From NCBI RefSeq assembly GCF_000092925.1, contig NC_014217.1:1984001-2048000 (forward strand): a stretch of 64,000 nt of DNA, given 5' to 3'. A model generated the notes under the pieces. That model saw only the letters and a list, made by a program, of their open reading frames with translations, made no database searches and was not told the DNA's origin. This DNA comes from Ancylobacter novellus DSM 506. Its GTDB lineage: Bacteria > Pseudomonadota > Alphaproteobacteria > Rhizobiales > Xanthobacteraceae. Position numbers and translations under genes: made by a program. Of the stretch, positions 1 through 8,480 are shown one piece after another. Numbering within the stretch: the stretch's first letter is position 1; every line of letters starts with the position of its first letter.

Positions 1-528
1 CGCCATGACCAGCCCCATCACCGGCCAGTGCAGCATGAGGAGCAGCACCGTGCCGGCGAGCACCACCACCGAGGGCAGGAGCGAGAGCAGCAGCACATCG
101 TTGATGACGTCGAGCGCCCACATGCCGCGGGTGATCTTGCGCACGGTGGAGCCGGCGAAGCTGTTGGCGTGCCAGTCGCTGGAGAAGCGCTGCACGCGGT
201 GGAACGCCTCGCGCACGACATCCGACATGATGCCGAGCGTCAGCGGCACCACGCCCCACCAGGCGAGATGGCGCAGCACGACCATGGCGAGGCCGAGACC
301 GGCCATCACAAGGAAGGCATCCAGCGCGGCCGGCGCCTCGCCCTTGCCGGCGGTGAGCGCGTCGATCAGCCGGCCGGCATAGAGCGGCACGAAGATCTCG
401 GTCAGCGTCGCCAGCACGATGGCCGCGCCGATGCCCGCCGCCATGGGCCAGCGGCGCGCCCAATGTCGGAAGGTGAAGGCAAGGACGTTGCGCAGCGCGT
501 CGCTGCCGTGTTTGGACGAGAAGGACAT
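1..528 (-). CDS. ABC transporter transmembrane domain (partial, runs off left edge)
   Basis: The first 176 codons of an ABC exporter-type half-transporter are visible; the ATPase domain lies outside the window. The start MSFSSKHGSDALRNVL is followed by several hydrophobic helices typical of a type-1 ABC exporter membrane domain, for example AAGIGAAIVLATLTEIFVPL and the stretch ending VVLAGTVLLLMLHWPVMGLV. Between them lie the coupling-helix-like segments FHRVQRFSSDWHANSFAGS and VRKITRGMWALDVIND, as in the ABC_membrane family. It would act in the inner membrane as an exporter; the substrate cannot be read. It is divergent from the GntR gene across about 340 bp. The frame is open to base 1, so it is cut by the window and not a pseudogene. 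Confidence 0.75.
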   Translation of the reverse strand, partial: MSFSSKHGSDALRNVLAFTFRHWARRWPMAAGIGAAIVLATLTEIFVPLYAGRLIDALTAGKGEAPAALDAFLVMAGLGLAMVVLRHLAWWGVVPLTLGIMSDVVREAFHRVQRFSSDWHANSFAGSTVRKITRGMWALDVINDVLLLSLLPSVVVLAGTVLLLMLHWPVMGLVMA

Positions 529-842
529 GGGGAACGCAGGCGCGAAGGCGCGCCTCTCCTGCGAAGGAACTGTGCTCAGCGCGAGGAAAACGGAGTGCCG
601 GATGGCGGGGGAGCGCGGCTCCGCGGCCTGCCGAACTAGCCGTGCGGCTTCACAGCCGGGGTGGGCTGACGAAACAGAATGGTCATTCGCGCCCCTCCCT
701 GGTTCGCAGTTTGCGATTGCTAGTCAGTACCACGATCCGACGTCGCGGACAATCTCACGCGGCTCGGGATCGGCCGGCGAGCCTCCGCCGGGGCGGTCGG
801 CGCGACATCCCCGACTGCGGGTGGACGGCGCCATTGACGGCT

Positions 843-866
843 CATTCATCATACGTATGATGAATG
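843..866. promoter_or_regulatory. 24-bp perfect palindrome at the GntR start codon
   Basis: CATTCATCATAC is followed directly by its reverse complement, centred between 854 and 855, and ends one base before the ATG at 868. GntR/FadR-subfamily proteins bind short palindromes of this kind and often repress their own genes, so this is read as an autoregulatory operator. The position over the start codon implies either a block to early transcription or a leaderless transcript. The rest of the 529-867 intergenic stretch holds nothing I recognise. Confidence 0.6.
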
Positions 867-867
867 C

Positions 868-1692
868 ATGACCCTCTACCACGACACGCTGGAGCGACTG
901 GGGAAGGATATCTGCGCGGGACGCTATCGTCCCGGCCAGGTCATTCCGGCCGAGCCGCTGCTGTGCGCGCAACTGGGCGTCAGCCGCATCGTGCTGCGGG
1001 AGGCGATCAAGGGGCTGGCGTCGAAGGGGCTGCTGGAGGCGCGTCGGCGTACCGGCACAGTGGTGCTGGAGCAGAACCGCTGGAGCCTGCTCGATCCGGA
1101 AGTGATGATCTGGCGCGCCGATGCCAACGGGGTCGATCTCGCCCTCGGTTCCGACATCATGGAGCTGCGCCGCATCATCGAGCCGGCCGCCGCACGCCTC
1201 GCCGCCGAGCGCGCGCGCCCCGAGGAATTGGCGGCGTTGCGGGCCGCCTATGAGGCGATGGCCGCCGCCGCGGTCGACGGCCAGGGTGATTACGTCGCCG
1301 CGGACATCGCCTTCCACAGCACCATCATCCGCGCCTGCTCCAATCCCTTCGTCACCCAGTTGCAGAGCGTGATGTCGACGGTACTGCGCATCTGCTTCGA
1401 ACGGGTCGCCGCCGTTCCCGGCGGCCGCATCCACTCGCTGCCGCTGCATCGCCGGGTCTGCGAAGCCATCGAGCAGCGGCGGCCCTCGGAGGCCGGCGAC
1501 GCGATCATCGCGCTGCTCGACGATGCCGAGAGCGACATGCGCCGATTGCTGAATGCGGACCCCGGAGCCTTTCTCACGCCGGCCCAGAAGGCCAGTGCGG
1601 CCGAGATCCAGAAACGAGCCGATCAAGAGCTCGACCGCAAAAAGAGCGATAAAGCCCTGGAGGAACGCCATGACCGAAGCGTCCTGATCTAG
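868..1692 (+). CDS. GntR-family regulator, FadR subfamily (FCD domain)
   Basis: This 274-residue regulator has an N-terminal winged helix-turn-helix (about residues 1-75, with GRYRPGQVIPAEPLLCAQLG and VSRIVLREAIKGLASKGLLE). An all-helical FCD ligand domain follows (about 95-240), with the usual metal/ligand-region signature ADIAFHSTIIRACSNPF. FCD regulators typically sense sugar acids or other carboxylates. The gene lies upstream and in the same direction as the dehydratase, dehydrogenase, TRAP, idonate and gluconokinase genes, so it is the likely local repressor. A perfect palindrome overlaps its start. An ATG at 864 is also in reach but is in another frame; 868 fits the domain start. The inducer is unknown. 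Confidence 0.85.
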   Translation: MTLYHDTLERLGKDICAGRYRPGQVIPAEPLLCAQLGVSRIVLREAIKGLASKGLLEARRRTGTVVLEQNRWSLLDPEVMIWRADANGVDLALGSDIMELRRIIEPAAARLAAERARPEELAALRAAYEAMAAAAVDGQGDYVAADIAFHSTIIRACSNPFVTQLQSVMSTVLRICFERVAAVPGGRIHSLPLHRRVCEAIEQRRPSEAGDAIIALLDDAESDMRRLLNADPGAFLTPAQKASAAEIQKRADQELDRKKSDKALEERHDRSVLI

Positions 1693-1839
1693 CGCGCTGC
1701 GCCTCGCGCAGTGATCGCTCGCGCCGCACCGGCTGTCCTGTGCAGCGGCGGGCTCATGCACCTTATCTGTGATCCATCGGCCAGCCGGTCCACCAGGACG
1801 GGCAATGCCTTCCTGCACCCTTAGAGCCTCTGCAATCTC

Positions 1840-3039
1840 ATGAAAATCACCGCCATCGAGACGATACGCGTCGCCGAGTTCGGCAACCTGCTCTGGGTGC
1901 ACGTCCACACCGACGAAGGCGTGATCGGCCTTGGCGAGACCTTCTACGGCGCCGGGGCGGTCGAAGCGCACATCCATGACACGCTGGCCGGCCGGCTGCT
2001 CGGCCGCGATCCGCTGCGCATCGAGGCGCTCAACCGCGACATGGTGAACCTGCCGCTGGCGCAGGCGTCGACCGGCGTCGAGTACCGCGCAGCATCCGCC
2101 ATCGACTTCGCGCTGTGGGACATTTTCGGCAAGGTCTGCAACCAGCCGGTCCACCAGATGCTCGGCGGCCTCGCCCACGACCGGCTGCGGCTCTACAATA
2201 CGTGCGCGGGTTACAAATATGTCCGCTCCATGAGCATCAAGCCGGTTTCCACCTGGGGACTTGGCGAGGCCGAGGGCCCCTATGAGGACCTCGATGCCTT
2301 CATGAACCGCTCCGACGAGCTGGCCGAGAGCCTGCTCGACGAGGGCATCACCGCCATGAAGATCTGGCCCTTCGATCCGGCCGGCATCGAGACCGGCGGC
2401 AACTTCATCTCCGCCGAGCAGATGAAGACGGCGATCCAGCCTTTCGAGAAGATCCGCAGGGCGGTCGGCGACAAGATGGAGATCATGGTCGAGTTCCATT
2501 CGCTGTGGAACCTGCCGACCGCCAAGAAGATCGCGCGTGCGCTCGAACCCTATGCGCCCACCTGGTACGAAGACCCGATCCGGATGAATTCGCCGCAGGC
2601 GCTCGCCGAATATGCGCGCTCGACGGATGTGTGGGTCTGCGCCAGCGAGACGCTGGGCTCGCGCTATGCCTATCAGGACTATCTCAACGTCGATGCCGCC
2701 CATGTGGTGATGGTCGACCTGTGCTGGACCGGCGGCCTCACCGAGGGCCGCAAGATCGCCGCGCAGGCGGACACCTATCACCGCCCCTTCGCCCCGCATG
2801 ACTGCACCGGGCCGGTCGCCTTCGCCGCCGCGATCCACTGCTCGTTCAGCCAGCCGAACACGCTGATCCAGGAGTCGGTCCGCGCCTTCTATCGCGGCTG
2901 GTACACCGAGCTCGTCACCAACCTGCCCCGGATCGAAGGCGGCTACGCCTATCCGATGGAGGGCGCCGGGCTCTGCCTGGAGCTCAAGCCGGAGGTCTTC
3001 AAGCGCGACGACGTCACCCTCCGCCGCAGCACGCTCTGA
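1840..3039 (+). CDS. Enolase-superfamily sugar-acid dehydratase (mandelate racemase/muconate lactonising fold)
   Basis: The 399-residue protein has the capping domain (1-130) and TIM-barrel domain of the mandelate racemase group. Visible catalytic elements are K174 in AMKIWPFD, metal-ligand candidates E218 (in VEFHSLW), E244 (YEDP) and E270 (SETLG), and the acid/base His at H320 followed by D321 in FAPHDCTGP. Members abstract the proton alpha to a carboxylate and lose water, giving 2-keto-3-deoxy acids. With TRAP, idonate dehydrogenase and gluconokinase genes downstream, an aldonate or aldarate substrate is likely. The exact substrate is not decidable from motifs. It opens a same-strand cluster running to 8465, with only 11 bp to the next gene. 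Confidence 0.85.
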   Translation: MKITAIETIRVAEFGNLLWVHVHTDEGVIGLGETFYGAGAVEAHIHDTLAGRLLGRDPLRIEALNRDMVNLPLAQASTGVEYRAASAIDFALWDIFGKVCNQPVHQMLGGLAHDRLRLYNTCAGYKYVRSMSIKPVSTWGLGEAEGPYEDLDAFMNRSDELAESLLDEGITAMKIWPFDPAGIETGGNFISAEQMKTAIQPFEKIRRAVGDKMEIMVEFHSLWNLPTAKKIARALEPYAPTWYEDPIRMNSPQALAEYARSTDVWVCASETLGSRYAYQDYLNVDAAHVVMVDLCWTGGLTEGRKIAAQADTYHRPFAPHDCTGPVAFAAAIHCSFSQPNTLIQESVRAFYRGWYTELVTNLPRIEGGYAYPMEGAGLCLELKPEVFKRDDVTLRRSTL

Positions 3040-3050
3040 GAGACACGACC

Positions 3051-3821
3051 ATGTCCACCTCCCTCTTCTCTCTCGCCGGCCGCACCGCCCTCGTCACCGG
3101 CTCCGCACGCGGGCTCGGCTACGGAATTGCGCGCGGCCTCGCCCAGGCTGGCGCAAAGGTCGTGCTCAACGGGACCAAGGCCGACACCACGGAGGAGGCG
3201 CGCCGCGCCCTCGAGGGCGAGGGCCTTCTCGCCCATGCGCTACCCTTCGACGTGACGGACGATGCCGCGGTCGCGGATGCCTTCACCGAGCTCGACGCGC
3301 AGGACATCGCCATCGACATCCTCGTCAACAATGCCGGTATCCAGTTCCGTAAGCCCATGGTCGACCTCGACCCGGCCGACTGGCGCCGGGTGCTCGAAGT
3401 CGATCTCACCAGCGCCTTCCTGGTCAGCCAGCAGGCGGCCCGCCGCATGATCGCGCGGGGCTGCGGCGGCAAGATCATCAACATCGCCTCGCTCATGAGC
3501 CAGGCGGCGCGGGCGACGGTTGCGCCCTACACGGCGGCCAAGGGCGGCATCAAGACGCTGACCTATTCCATGGTCGCGGAGTGGGCGCAGTTCAACATCC
3601 AGGCCAACGCCATCGGTCCCGGCTACATGGCGACCGACATGAACGAGGCCCTGATGAACGATCCGGCCTTCGATGCCTGGGTCAAGGGGCGCACCCCGGC
3701 ACGACGCTGGGGCCAGCCCGACGAACTGGTCGGCGCGGCGGTGTTCCTCGCCTCGCCGGCCTCCAACTACGTCAACGGCCAGCTCATCTACGTCGACGGT
3801 GGCATGCTGGCCGTCCTCTAA
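3051..3821 (+). CDS. SDR oxidoreductase, gluconate 5-dehydrogenase-like
   Basis: This 256-residue classical short-chain dehydrogenase has the cofactor loop TGSARGLG (16-23), NNAG at 93-96, the catalytic Ser in NIASLMS (about 146) and the Y160-x3-K164 pair in PYTAAKGG. NNAGIQFRKPMVDL is very similar to the segment seen in bacterial gluconate 5-dehydrogenases (IdnO/Gno type), which interconvert gluconate and 5-ketogluconate with NAD(P). It lies 11 bp after the dehydratase gene and before the TRAP importer. Together with the idonate dehydrogenase and gluconokinase genes downstream it would give the classical idonate to 5-ketogluconate to gluconate to 6-phosphogluconate route. The cofactor and exact substrate are inferred. 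Confidence 0.8.
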   Translation: MSTSLFSLAGRTALVTGSARGLGYGIARGLAQAGAKVVLNGTKADTTEEARRALEGEGLLAHALPFDVTDDAAVADAFTELDAQDIAIDILVNNAGIQFRKPMVDLDPADWRRVLEVDLTSAFLVSQQAARRMIARGCGGKIINIASLMSQAARATVAPYTAAKGGIKTLTYSMVAEWAQFNIQANAIGPGYMATDMNEALMNDPAFDAWVKGRTPARRWGQPDELVGAAVFLASPASNYVNGQLIYVDGGMLAVL

Positions 3822-3873
3822 GCGGCTCAAGACGAAGCCGCACACCTAACCGGATGCACCAAGGAGAAGACAG

Positions 3874-4884
3874 ATGAAGACCGCTATCGGACTACGCGCC
3901 GCCGTCGCGGCGTTCGCTACCATCGCCCTGATGGCCGGCCCCGCTTCGGCGGAAATCAAGGCCAAGGTCGGCCACGCCATGCCGGAGAGCCATCCGCAGG
4001 CCGCGGCGATGAACAAGTTCGCCGAGCTTGTCGGCACCTACACCAATGGCAATGTGAAGCTGCAGACCTATCACGGCGCCCTGCTCGGCAGCGACGAGAA
4101 GCAGCTTCAGGCCGTGCAGGCCGGCACGCAGGAGTTCTACATCGGCACGCTGGCGCCGCTGTCCTCGCGCGTGAAGGAAGTGCAGGTCTGGGATCTGCCC
4201 TTCATGTTCCAGAACACCAAGGAAGTGTACGCCGTGCTCGACGGTCCTTCCTCCAAGCAGATCTTCGAGAAGATCGAGCCGTCGGGTCTCGTCGGCCTCA
4301 CCTGGACCGGCATGGGCTTCCGCAACCTGTCGAACAGCCGCCATCCCGTGACCAAGCTGGACGATGTTTCCGGCCTCAAGCTGCGCGTGATGGCGAACCC
4401 GGTCGCCCTCGACACCTGGAAGACCATCGGCGCGAACGCCACGCCGATGCCCTTCTCGGAGGTCTTCCCGGCTCTCGAGGTGAAGGCCATCGACGGCCAG
4501 GAGAACCCGCTCCTGCATATGTATGCCAACAAGATGCAGGAAGTGCAGAAGTACATCTCGCTCACCAACCACGTCTATACGCCCGTGGCGCTGGTGGCCT
4601 CGAAGAAGTTCTGGGACAAGCTGACGCCGGCCGACCAGGACGCGATCCGCAAGGCGGCGGTGGAAGCCGGCCTGCTTCAGCGCAAGCTGCTGGACGAGGG
4701 TGATCGCGACGTCATCGCCAAGTTCAAGGAAGCCGGCGTCGAGGTGGACGAGGTCCCCGCCGATCAGCTCGCCCGCATCCAGGCGCAGGTGAAGCCGGTG
4801 GTGGAGAAGTTCAAGCCGCAGATCGGCGACGCCTTCGTCGACGGCTTCTTTGCCGAAATCCAGAAGGCGCGTAGCGCCAACTGA
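3874..4884 (+). CDS. dctP: TRAP transporter solute-binding protein (DctP family)
   Basis: The 336-residue periplasmic protein has a clear Sec signal peptide (residues 1-26, cleavage after ASA) and then the DctP fold. It shows GHAMPESHPQ, DLPFMFQNTKE, the specificity region GLKLRVMANPV and AIDGQENPL. The conserved Arg in LKLRVM normally pairs with the substrate carboxylate. The rhizobial homologues with this pattern bind sugar acids, which fits the neighbouring catabolic genes. An AGGAG Shine-Dalgarno sequence lies just upstream of 3874. The two membrane subunits follow in order, so the system looks complete. Confidence 0.9.
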   Translation: MKTAIGLRAAVAAFATIALMAGPASAEIKAKVGHAMPESHPQAAAMNKFAELVGTYTNGNVKLQTYHGALLGSDEKQLQAVQAGTQEFYIGTLAPLSSRVKEVQVWDLPFMFQNTKEVYAVLDGPSSKQIFEKIEPSGLVGLTWTGMGFRNLSNSRHPVTKLDDVSGLKLRVMANPVALDTWKTIGANATPMPFSEVFPALEVKAIDGQENPLLHMYANKMQEVQKYISLTNHVYTPVALVASKKFWDKLTPADQDAIRKAAVEAGLLQRKLLDEGDRDVIAKFKEAGVEVDEVPADQLARIQAQVKPVVEKFKPQIGDAFVDGFFAEIQKARSAN

Positions 4885-4993
4885 GCGATCGCGATCCGGC
4901 GGTCCGCCCGAGTGGGCCGCCGGGCCTCCCTTCACCGGCGCACCCCTTTCTTCCGGCGACGGAACGGCGCTCGGCTTTTCCCGAGGTGTCTCG

Positions 4994-5575
4994 ATGAACC
5001 AACTGCTCAAGTTGGCTATCGCAGCCTTCTACCGCGTGATCGAGGTCGTGATGGTGCTGTGCATGGTCGTCATGCTCGTCACCGTCTTCAGCAATGTCGT
5101 GCTGAGGCTCGGCTTCAACACCGGCATCAACCTGTCGGACGAACTGCCGCGTTTCGCCTTCGTCTGGCTCACCTTCCTCGGCGCCATCGTCGGCCTGCAC
5201 CGGCGCGCGCATCTGGGCGTCGATCTCGTGGTACGAGCCCTGCCGCTGCTCGGCCGCAAGCTGTGCTGGGGCATAAGCCAGGCGATCATGCTCGTGTGCA
5301 GCCTCTACATGCTCTACGGCACCTGGCTGCAGCACGACATCATCGCCGGCAATTCCTCGCCGGTCGCGCAGATCTCGACGCTGTGGGTCTACGGCGTGAG
5401 CTACGTCACCGGCACCGCCATCGGCCTCATCTGCATCGCCAATCTCATCGGCCTTTTCCTGGGCCACGTCGCCGAGGAAGAGCTCATCGACGTGAACGAA
5501 GAGGGGATGTCGGAGGTGCACGAGATCGAGCACGAGCTTGCCGACCAGGGCATCCGCAAGGGGACGGCGTCATGA
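4994..5575 (+). CDS. dctQ: TRAP transporter small membrane subunit (DctQ family)
   Basis: This 193-residue protein has four predicted membrane helices: near the N terminus (AFYRVIEVVMVLCMVVMLVT), around FVWLTFLGAIVGL, around ISQAIMLVCSLYMLYG, and around VTGTAIGLICIANLIGLFL. It carries the typical RRAHLGVDLV segment after helix 2. DctQ subunits assemble with the large permease. The start at ATG 4994 is chosen because the reading frame upstream (from 4850) is not conserved-looking. Its stop overlaps the next start as ATGA. A spacer of about 109 bp separates it from dctP, with no hairpin that I trust. Confidence 0.88.
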   Translation: MNQLLKLAIAAFYRVIEVVMVLCMVVMLVTVFSNVVLRLGFNTGINLSDELPRFAFVWLTFLGAIVGLHRRAHLGVDLVVRALPLLGRKLCWGISQAIMLVCSLYMLYGTWLQHDIIAGNSSPVAQISTLWVYGVSYVTGTAIGLICIANLIGLFLGHVAEEELIDVNEEGMSEVHEIEHELADQGIRKGTAS

Positions 5576-6852
5576 TCGTGCTGGTCTTCGTCGGCTCGCT
5601 GCTGGGCCTCATGGCGCTGGGCATGCCGGTCGCGTTCGCGCTGATCGGCTGCGGTCTCGCCATGATGTTCTACATGGGGATCACCGATCCCCAGATCATC
5701 ATTCAGAACATGTGGGACGGCGCCAACAGCTTCCCGCTGCTTGCCGTTCCCTTCTTCATGCTGGCCGGCGAGTTCATGAATGCCGGCGGCATGACGCGGC
5801 GCATCATCACCATGGCCATGGCCTGGGTGGGCCATATTCGCGGCGGCCTCGGCTATGTCGCGGTGATGGCGGCGGTGATCATGGCCTCGCTCTCCGGCTC
5901 GGCGGTGGCGGATACGGCCGCGCTCGCCTCCGTGCTGGTGCCGCTGATGCGCAGGTCCGGCTACGACGTGAACCGTTCCTGCGGCCTCATCGCCTGCGGC
6001 GGCATTATCGCCCCCGTCATCCCGCCCTCGATCGGCATGATCATCTTCGGCGTGACCGGCGGGGTGTCGATCACCAAGCTGTTCATCGCCGGCATCGTGC
6101 CGGGCGTGCTGATGGGCATCGCCATCATGCTGGCCTGGCGCTGGTGCATCCAGAAGGACAATCCGCGGGTCGAGCCGCGCCGTCCGATGTCCGAGCGCCT
6201 CGTCGAAACCCGCGACGCCTTCTGGGCGCTGCTTCTGCCGGTGGTCATCGTCGGCGGCCTGAAGTTCGGCATCTTCACCCCGACGGAAGCCGCCGTCATC
6301 GCCGCGGTCTACTCGCTCTTCGTGGGCGTGGTCATCTATCGCGAGATCAAGCTGCGCGACCTGTTCCACCTGATCTACCGCGCGGCCGAGACCACCGCCG
6401 TGATCATGTTCCTGGTCGCCGCCGCCGGCGTCTCCGCCTGGCTGATCACCACCGCCGACATTCCCCAGCAGCTCGCCGAGATCGTCGCGCCCTTCATGGA
6501 CAGCCCGATCCTGCTGATGGCCGTGCTGATGGTGCTGGTGTTCATCATCGGCACGGCGCTGGATTTCACCCCCACCGTGCTGATCCTCACCCCGGTGCTG
6601 ATGCCGGTGGTGAAGCAGGCAGGCATCGACCCCGTCTATTTCGGCGTGCTGTTCATCATGAACAACGCGCTGGGACTGGTGACACCGCCCGTGGGCACCG
6701 TCCTCAACGTGGTCTGCGGCGTCGCCAAGGTGCCGATGAGCGGCGTGATCCGCGGCGTGCTGCCCTTCCTCATCGCCCAGACCATCGTGATGTTCCTGCT
6801 CGTCGCCTTCCCGCAGATCGTCATGTGGCCGCTGCACTGGATGACCCGCTGA
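5572..6852 (+). CDS. dctM: TRAP transporter large permease (DctM family)
   Basis: The 426-residue integral membrane protein has about a dozen hydrophobic helices and the DctM hallmarks LAVPFFMLAGEFMNAGGMTRR, the SGSAVADTAALASVL loop and IIAPVIPPSIGMIIFG. It forms the sodium-coupled translocation channel for the ligand delivered by DctP. The start overlaps the dctQ stop (ATGA), indicating translational coupling. The length matches the family. The neighbouring idonate/gluconate genes point to a sugar-acid cargo. Confidence 0.92.
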   Translation: MIVLVFVGSLLGLMALGMPVAFALIGCGLAMMFYMGITDPQIIIQNMWDGANSFPLLAVPFFMLAGEFMNAGGMTRRIITMAMAWVGHIRGGLGYVAVMAAVIMASLSGSAVADTAALASVLVPLMRRSGYDVNRSCGLIACGGIIAPVIPPSIGMIIFGVTGGVSITKLFIAGIVPGVLMGIAIMLAWRWCIQKDNPRVEPRRPMSERLVETRDAFWALLLPVVIVGGLKFGIFTPTEAAVIAAVYSLFVGVVIYREIKLRDLFHLIYRAAETTAVIMFLVAAAGVSAWLITTADIPQQLAEIVAPFMDSPILLMAVLMVLVFIIGTALDFTPTVLILTPVLMPVVKQAGIDPVYFGVLFIMNNALGLVTPPVGTVLNVVCGVAKVPMSGVIRGVLPFLIAQTIVMFLLVAFPQIVMWPLHWMTR

Positions 6853-6894
6853 GGCGGGTCATCTCTCTTCTCTGTATTCAAGGACGTCACCGAC

Positions 6895-7938
6895 ATGCGC
6901 GCCATCGTCATCCACGCTCCGCACGATGTGCGCTTAGAGTCCATGCCGGCCGCCGTGCCCGGCCCGCACGACGTCGTCGTGCGGATGGGAGCGGGCGGCA
7001 TTTGCGGGTCGGACCTGCACTATTTCCACCAAGGCGGCTTCGGCGTGGTGCGCCTTCGCGAGCCCATGGTGCTCGGCCATGAGGTCGCCGGCACGGTGAA
7101 GGCGGTCGGGACGGCGGTGACCGCGGTCAAGGTCGGGGACAAGGTCGCGGTGAACCCGTCGGGACCTTGCGGTGAGTGCGACTATTGCCGGCGCGGCCTG
7201 CGCAACCAGTGCCTCGACATGCGCTTCTACGGCAGCGCCATGCGGTTTCCCCATGTCCAGGGCGCCTTCCGCGAGGAGATGACCGTCCCTGAAACGCAGG
7301 CGGTGAAGGTCGCCGACGACCTCGACCTGTCGCTCGCCGCGCTGTGCGAACCCTTCGCCGTGGCGCTGCACGCGGTGGCGCAGGCGGGCGACCTGACCGG
7401 CAGGACCGTGCTGGTCTCCGGCTGCGGGCCGATCGGCTGCCTCGTCATCGCCGCCGCGAAGCTCGCGGGCGCCGGCACCATCGTGGCCACCGACATCGCG
7501 CCGGAGGCCCTCGCCATCGCTTCCCGCCTTGGCGCGACGCGCTGCGTCGACGTCTCCGGCGGAACGGGCGAACTGGCGGACCTCGCGATCGACAAGGGCC
7601 GGGTCGACGTGCCCTTCGAATGCTCCGGCAACGGGCGCGCGCTGGCCACGGCCATCGAGCTGACGCGCCCGCGCGGCGTCATCGTGCTGGTCGGCCTCGG
7701 CGGCGAGCAGCCCCTGCCGATGAACGCCATCGTCACCAAGGAACTCAACATTTCCGGCAGCTTCCGCTTCGACGCCGAATTCGCCCGCGCCGCCGAGCTG
7801 ATCTCCAGCCGGCAGGTCGACCTCGCGCCGATGCTGACCGGCAGCTTCCCGATCGAGGAGGCGGAAGCGGCGTTCGCGCTGGCCTCGGACCGGCGGCGGG
7901 CGATGAAGGTGCAGTTCCGCTTCAGTGACGCAGTGTGA
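6895..7938 (+). CDS. idnD: L-idonate 5-dehydrogenase-like zinc alcohol dehydrogenase
   Basis: The 347-residue medium-chain zinc dehydrogenase has catalytic zinc ligands C37 (GGICGSDLHYF) and H62-E63 (LGHEVAG), and the structural-zinc cysteines C92, C95, C98 and C106. The Rossmann fold shows SGCGPIGCLVIAAAK (a GxGxxG-type loop). ICGSDLHYFHQGG followed by REPMVLGHE closely resembles L-idonate 5-dehydrogenases, which oxidise L-idonate to 5-ketogluconate. A xylitol/sorbitol-type activity is the alternative. It sits 42 bp after dctM and overlaps the gluconokinase start. With the SDR at 3051 and gluconokinase it would feed 6-phosphogluconate into Entner-Doudoroff or pentose phosphate metabolism. 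Confidence 0.75.
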   Translation: MRAIVIHAPHDVRLESMPAAVPGPHDVVVRMGAGGICGSDLHYFHQGGFGVVRLREPMVLGHEVAGTVKAVGTAVTAVKVGDKVAVNPSGPCGECDYCRRGLRNQCLDMRFYGSAMRFPHVQGAFREEMTVPETQAVKVADDLDLSLAALCEPFAVALHAVAQAGDLTGRTVLVSGCGPIGCLVIAAAKLAGAGTIVATDIAPEALAIASRLGATRCVDVSGGTGELADLAIDKGRVDVPFECSGNGRALATAIELTRPRGVIVLVGLGGEQPLPMNAIVTKELNISGSFRFDAEFARAAELISSRQVDLAPMLTGSFPIEEAEAAFALASDRRRAMKVQFRFSDAV

Positions 7939-8465
7939 CCGCCATGGCGCGTGAAGCGCTTCCCGCCATCGTGGTGATGGGTGTCTGCGGATGCGGAAAG
8001 TCCTCGATCGGTCAGGCGCTCGCGGAGCAGTTCGGCGCCACCTTCATCGAAGGCGACGCGCTCCACCCGCCCGCCAGCATCGCCAAGATGGCCCGCGGAG
8101 AGCCGCTCGACGACGAGGACCGCAAGCCCTGGCTTGAGGCGATCTGCCGGGCCATCGCGGAGAACCGTGCCGCCGGGCGCGGCGTGGTGGTCTCGTGCTC
8201 GGCGCTGCGCCGCGCCTATCGCGACCATCTGCGCACCGCCGGGCCGTTGCGGTTCGTCTTCCTGAACGGTTCCACGACGGTGCTCGCCGAGCGCATGAGC
8301 CGGCGCGAAGGCCATTTCATGCCGCTCGCGCTTCTCGACAGCCAGCTCGCCACGTTGGAAGACCCGACCGGCGAGGCGGATGTCGTGCCGGTCGACATCG
8401 ACCGCCCTCTCGCCGACGTCATCGCCCGTGCAGGCGAAGCGCTCCGCCGCGACGACCTCCGATAG
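7935..8465 (+). CDS. gntK: Gluconokinase
   Basis: The 176-residue kinase has a Walker A loop GVCGCGKSS (about residues 16-24), then FIEGDALHPP and IAKMARGEPLDDEDRKPWL, which are diagnostic for the GntK/IdnK gluconokinases. CSALRRAYRD and the lid-region motif SRREGHFMPLALLDSQLATLE follow. It phosphorylates gluconate to 6-phosphogluconate. A GTG at 7935 overlaps the idnD stop; an ATG at 7944 is the alternative start and also leaves the P-loop intact. It ends the cluster and converges with the lactonase gene 15 bp away. Confidence 0.92.
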   Translation: MTAMAREALPAIVVMGVCGCGKSSIGQALAEQFGATFIEGDALHPPASIAKMARGEPLDDEDRKPWLEAICRAIAENRAAGRGVVVSCSALRRAYRDHLRTAGPLRFVFLNGSTTVLAERMSRREGHFMPLALLDSQLATLEDPTGEADVVPVDIDRPLADVIARAGEALRRDDLR

Positions 8466-8480
8466 TCCGACATGACACTC

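Noticed and set aside
724..2838. A 704-codon antisense frame over the GntR and dehydratase genes
   Set aside because: It lacks any domain and exists because high G+C content opens the opposite strand; the sense genes have full catalytic motifs.
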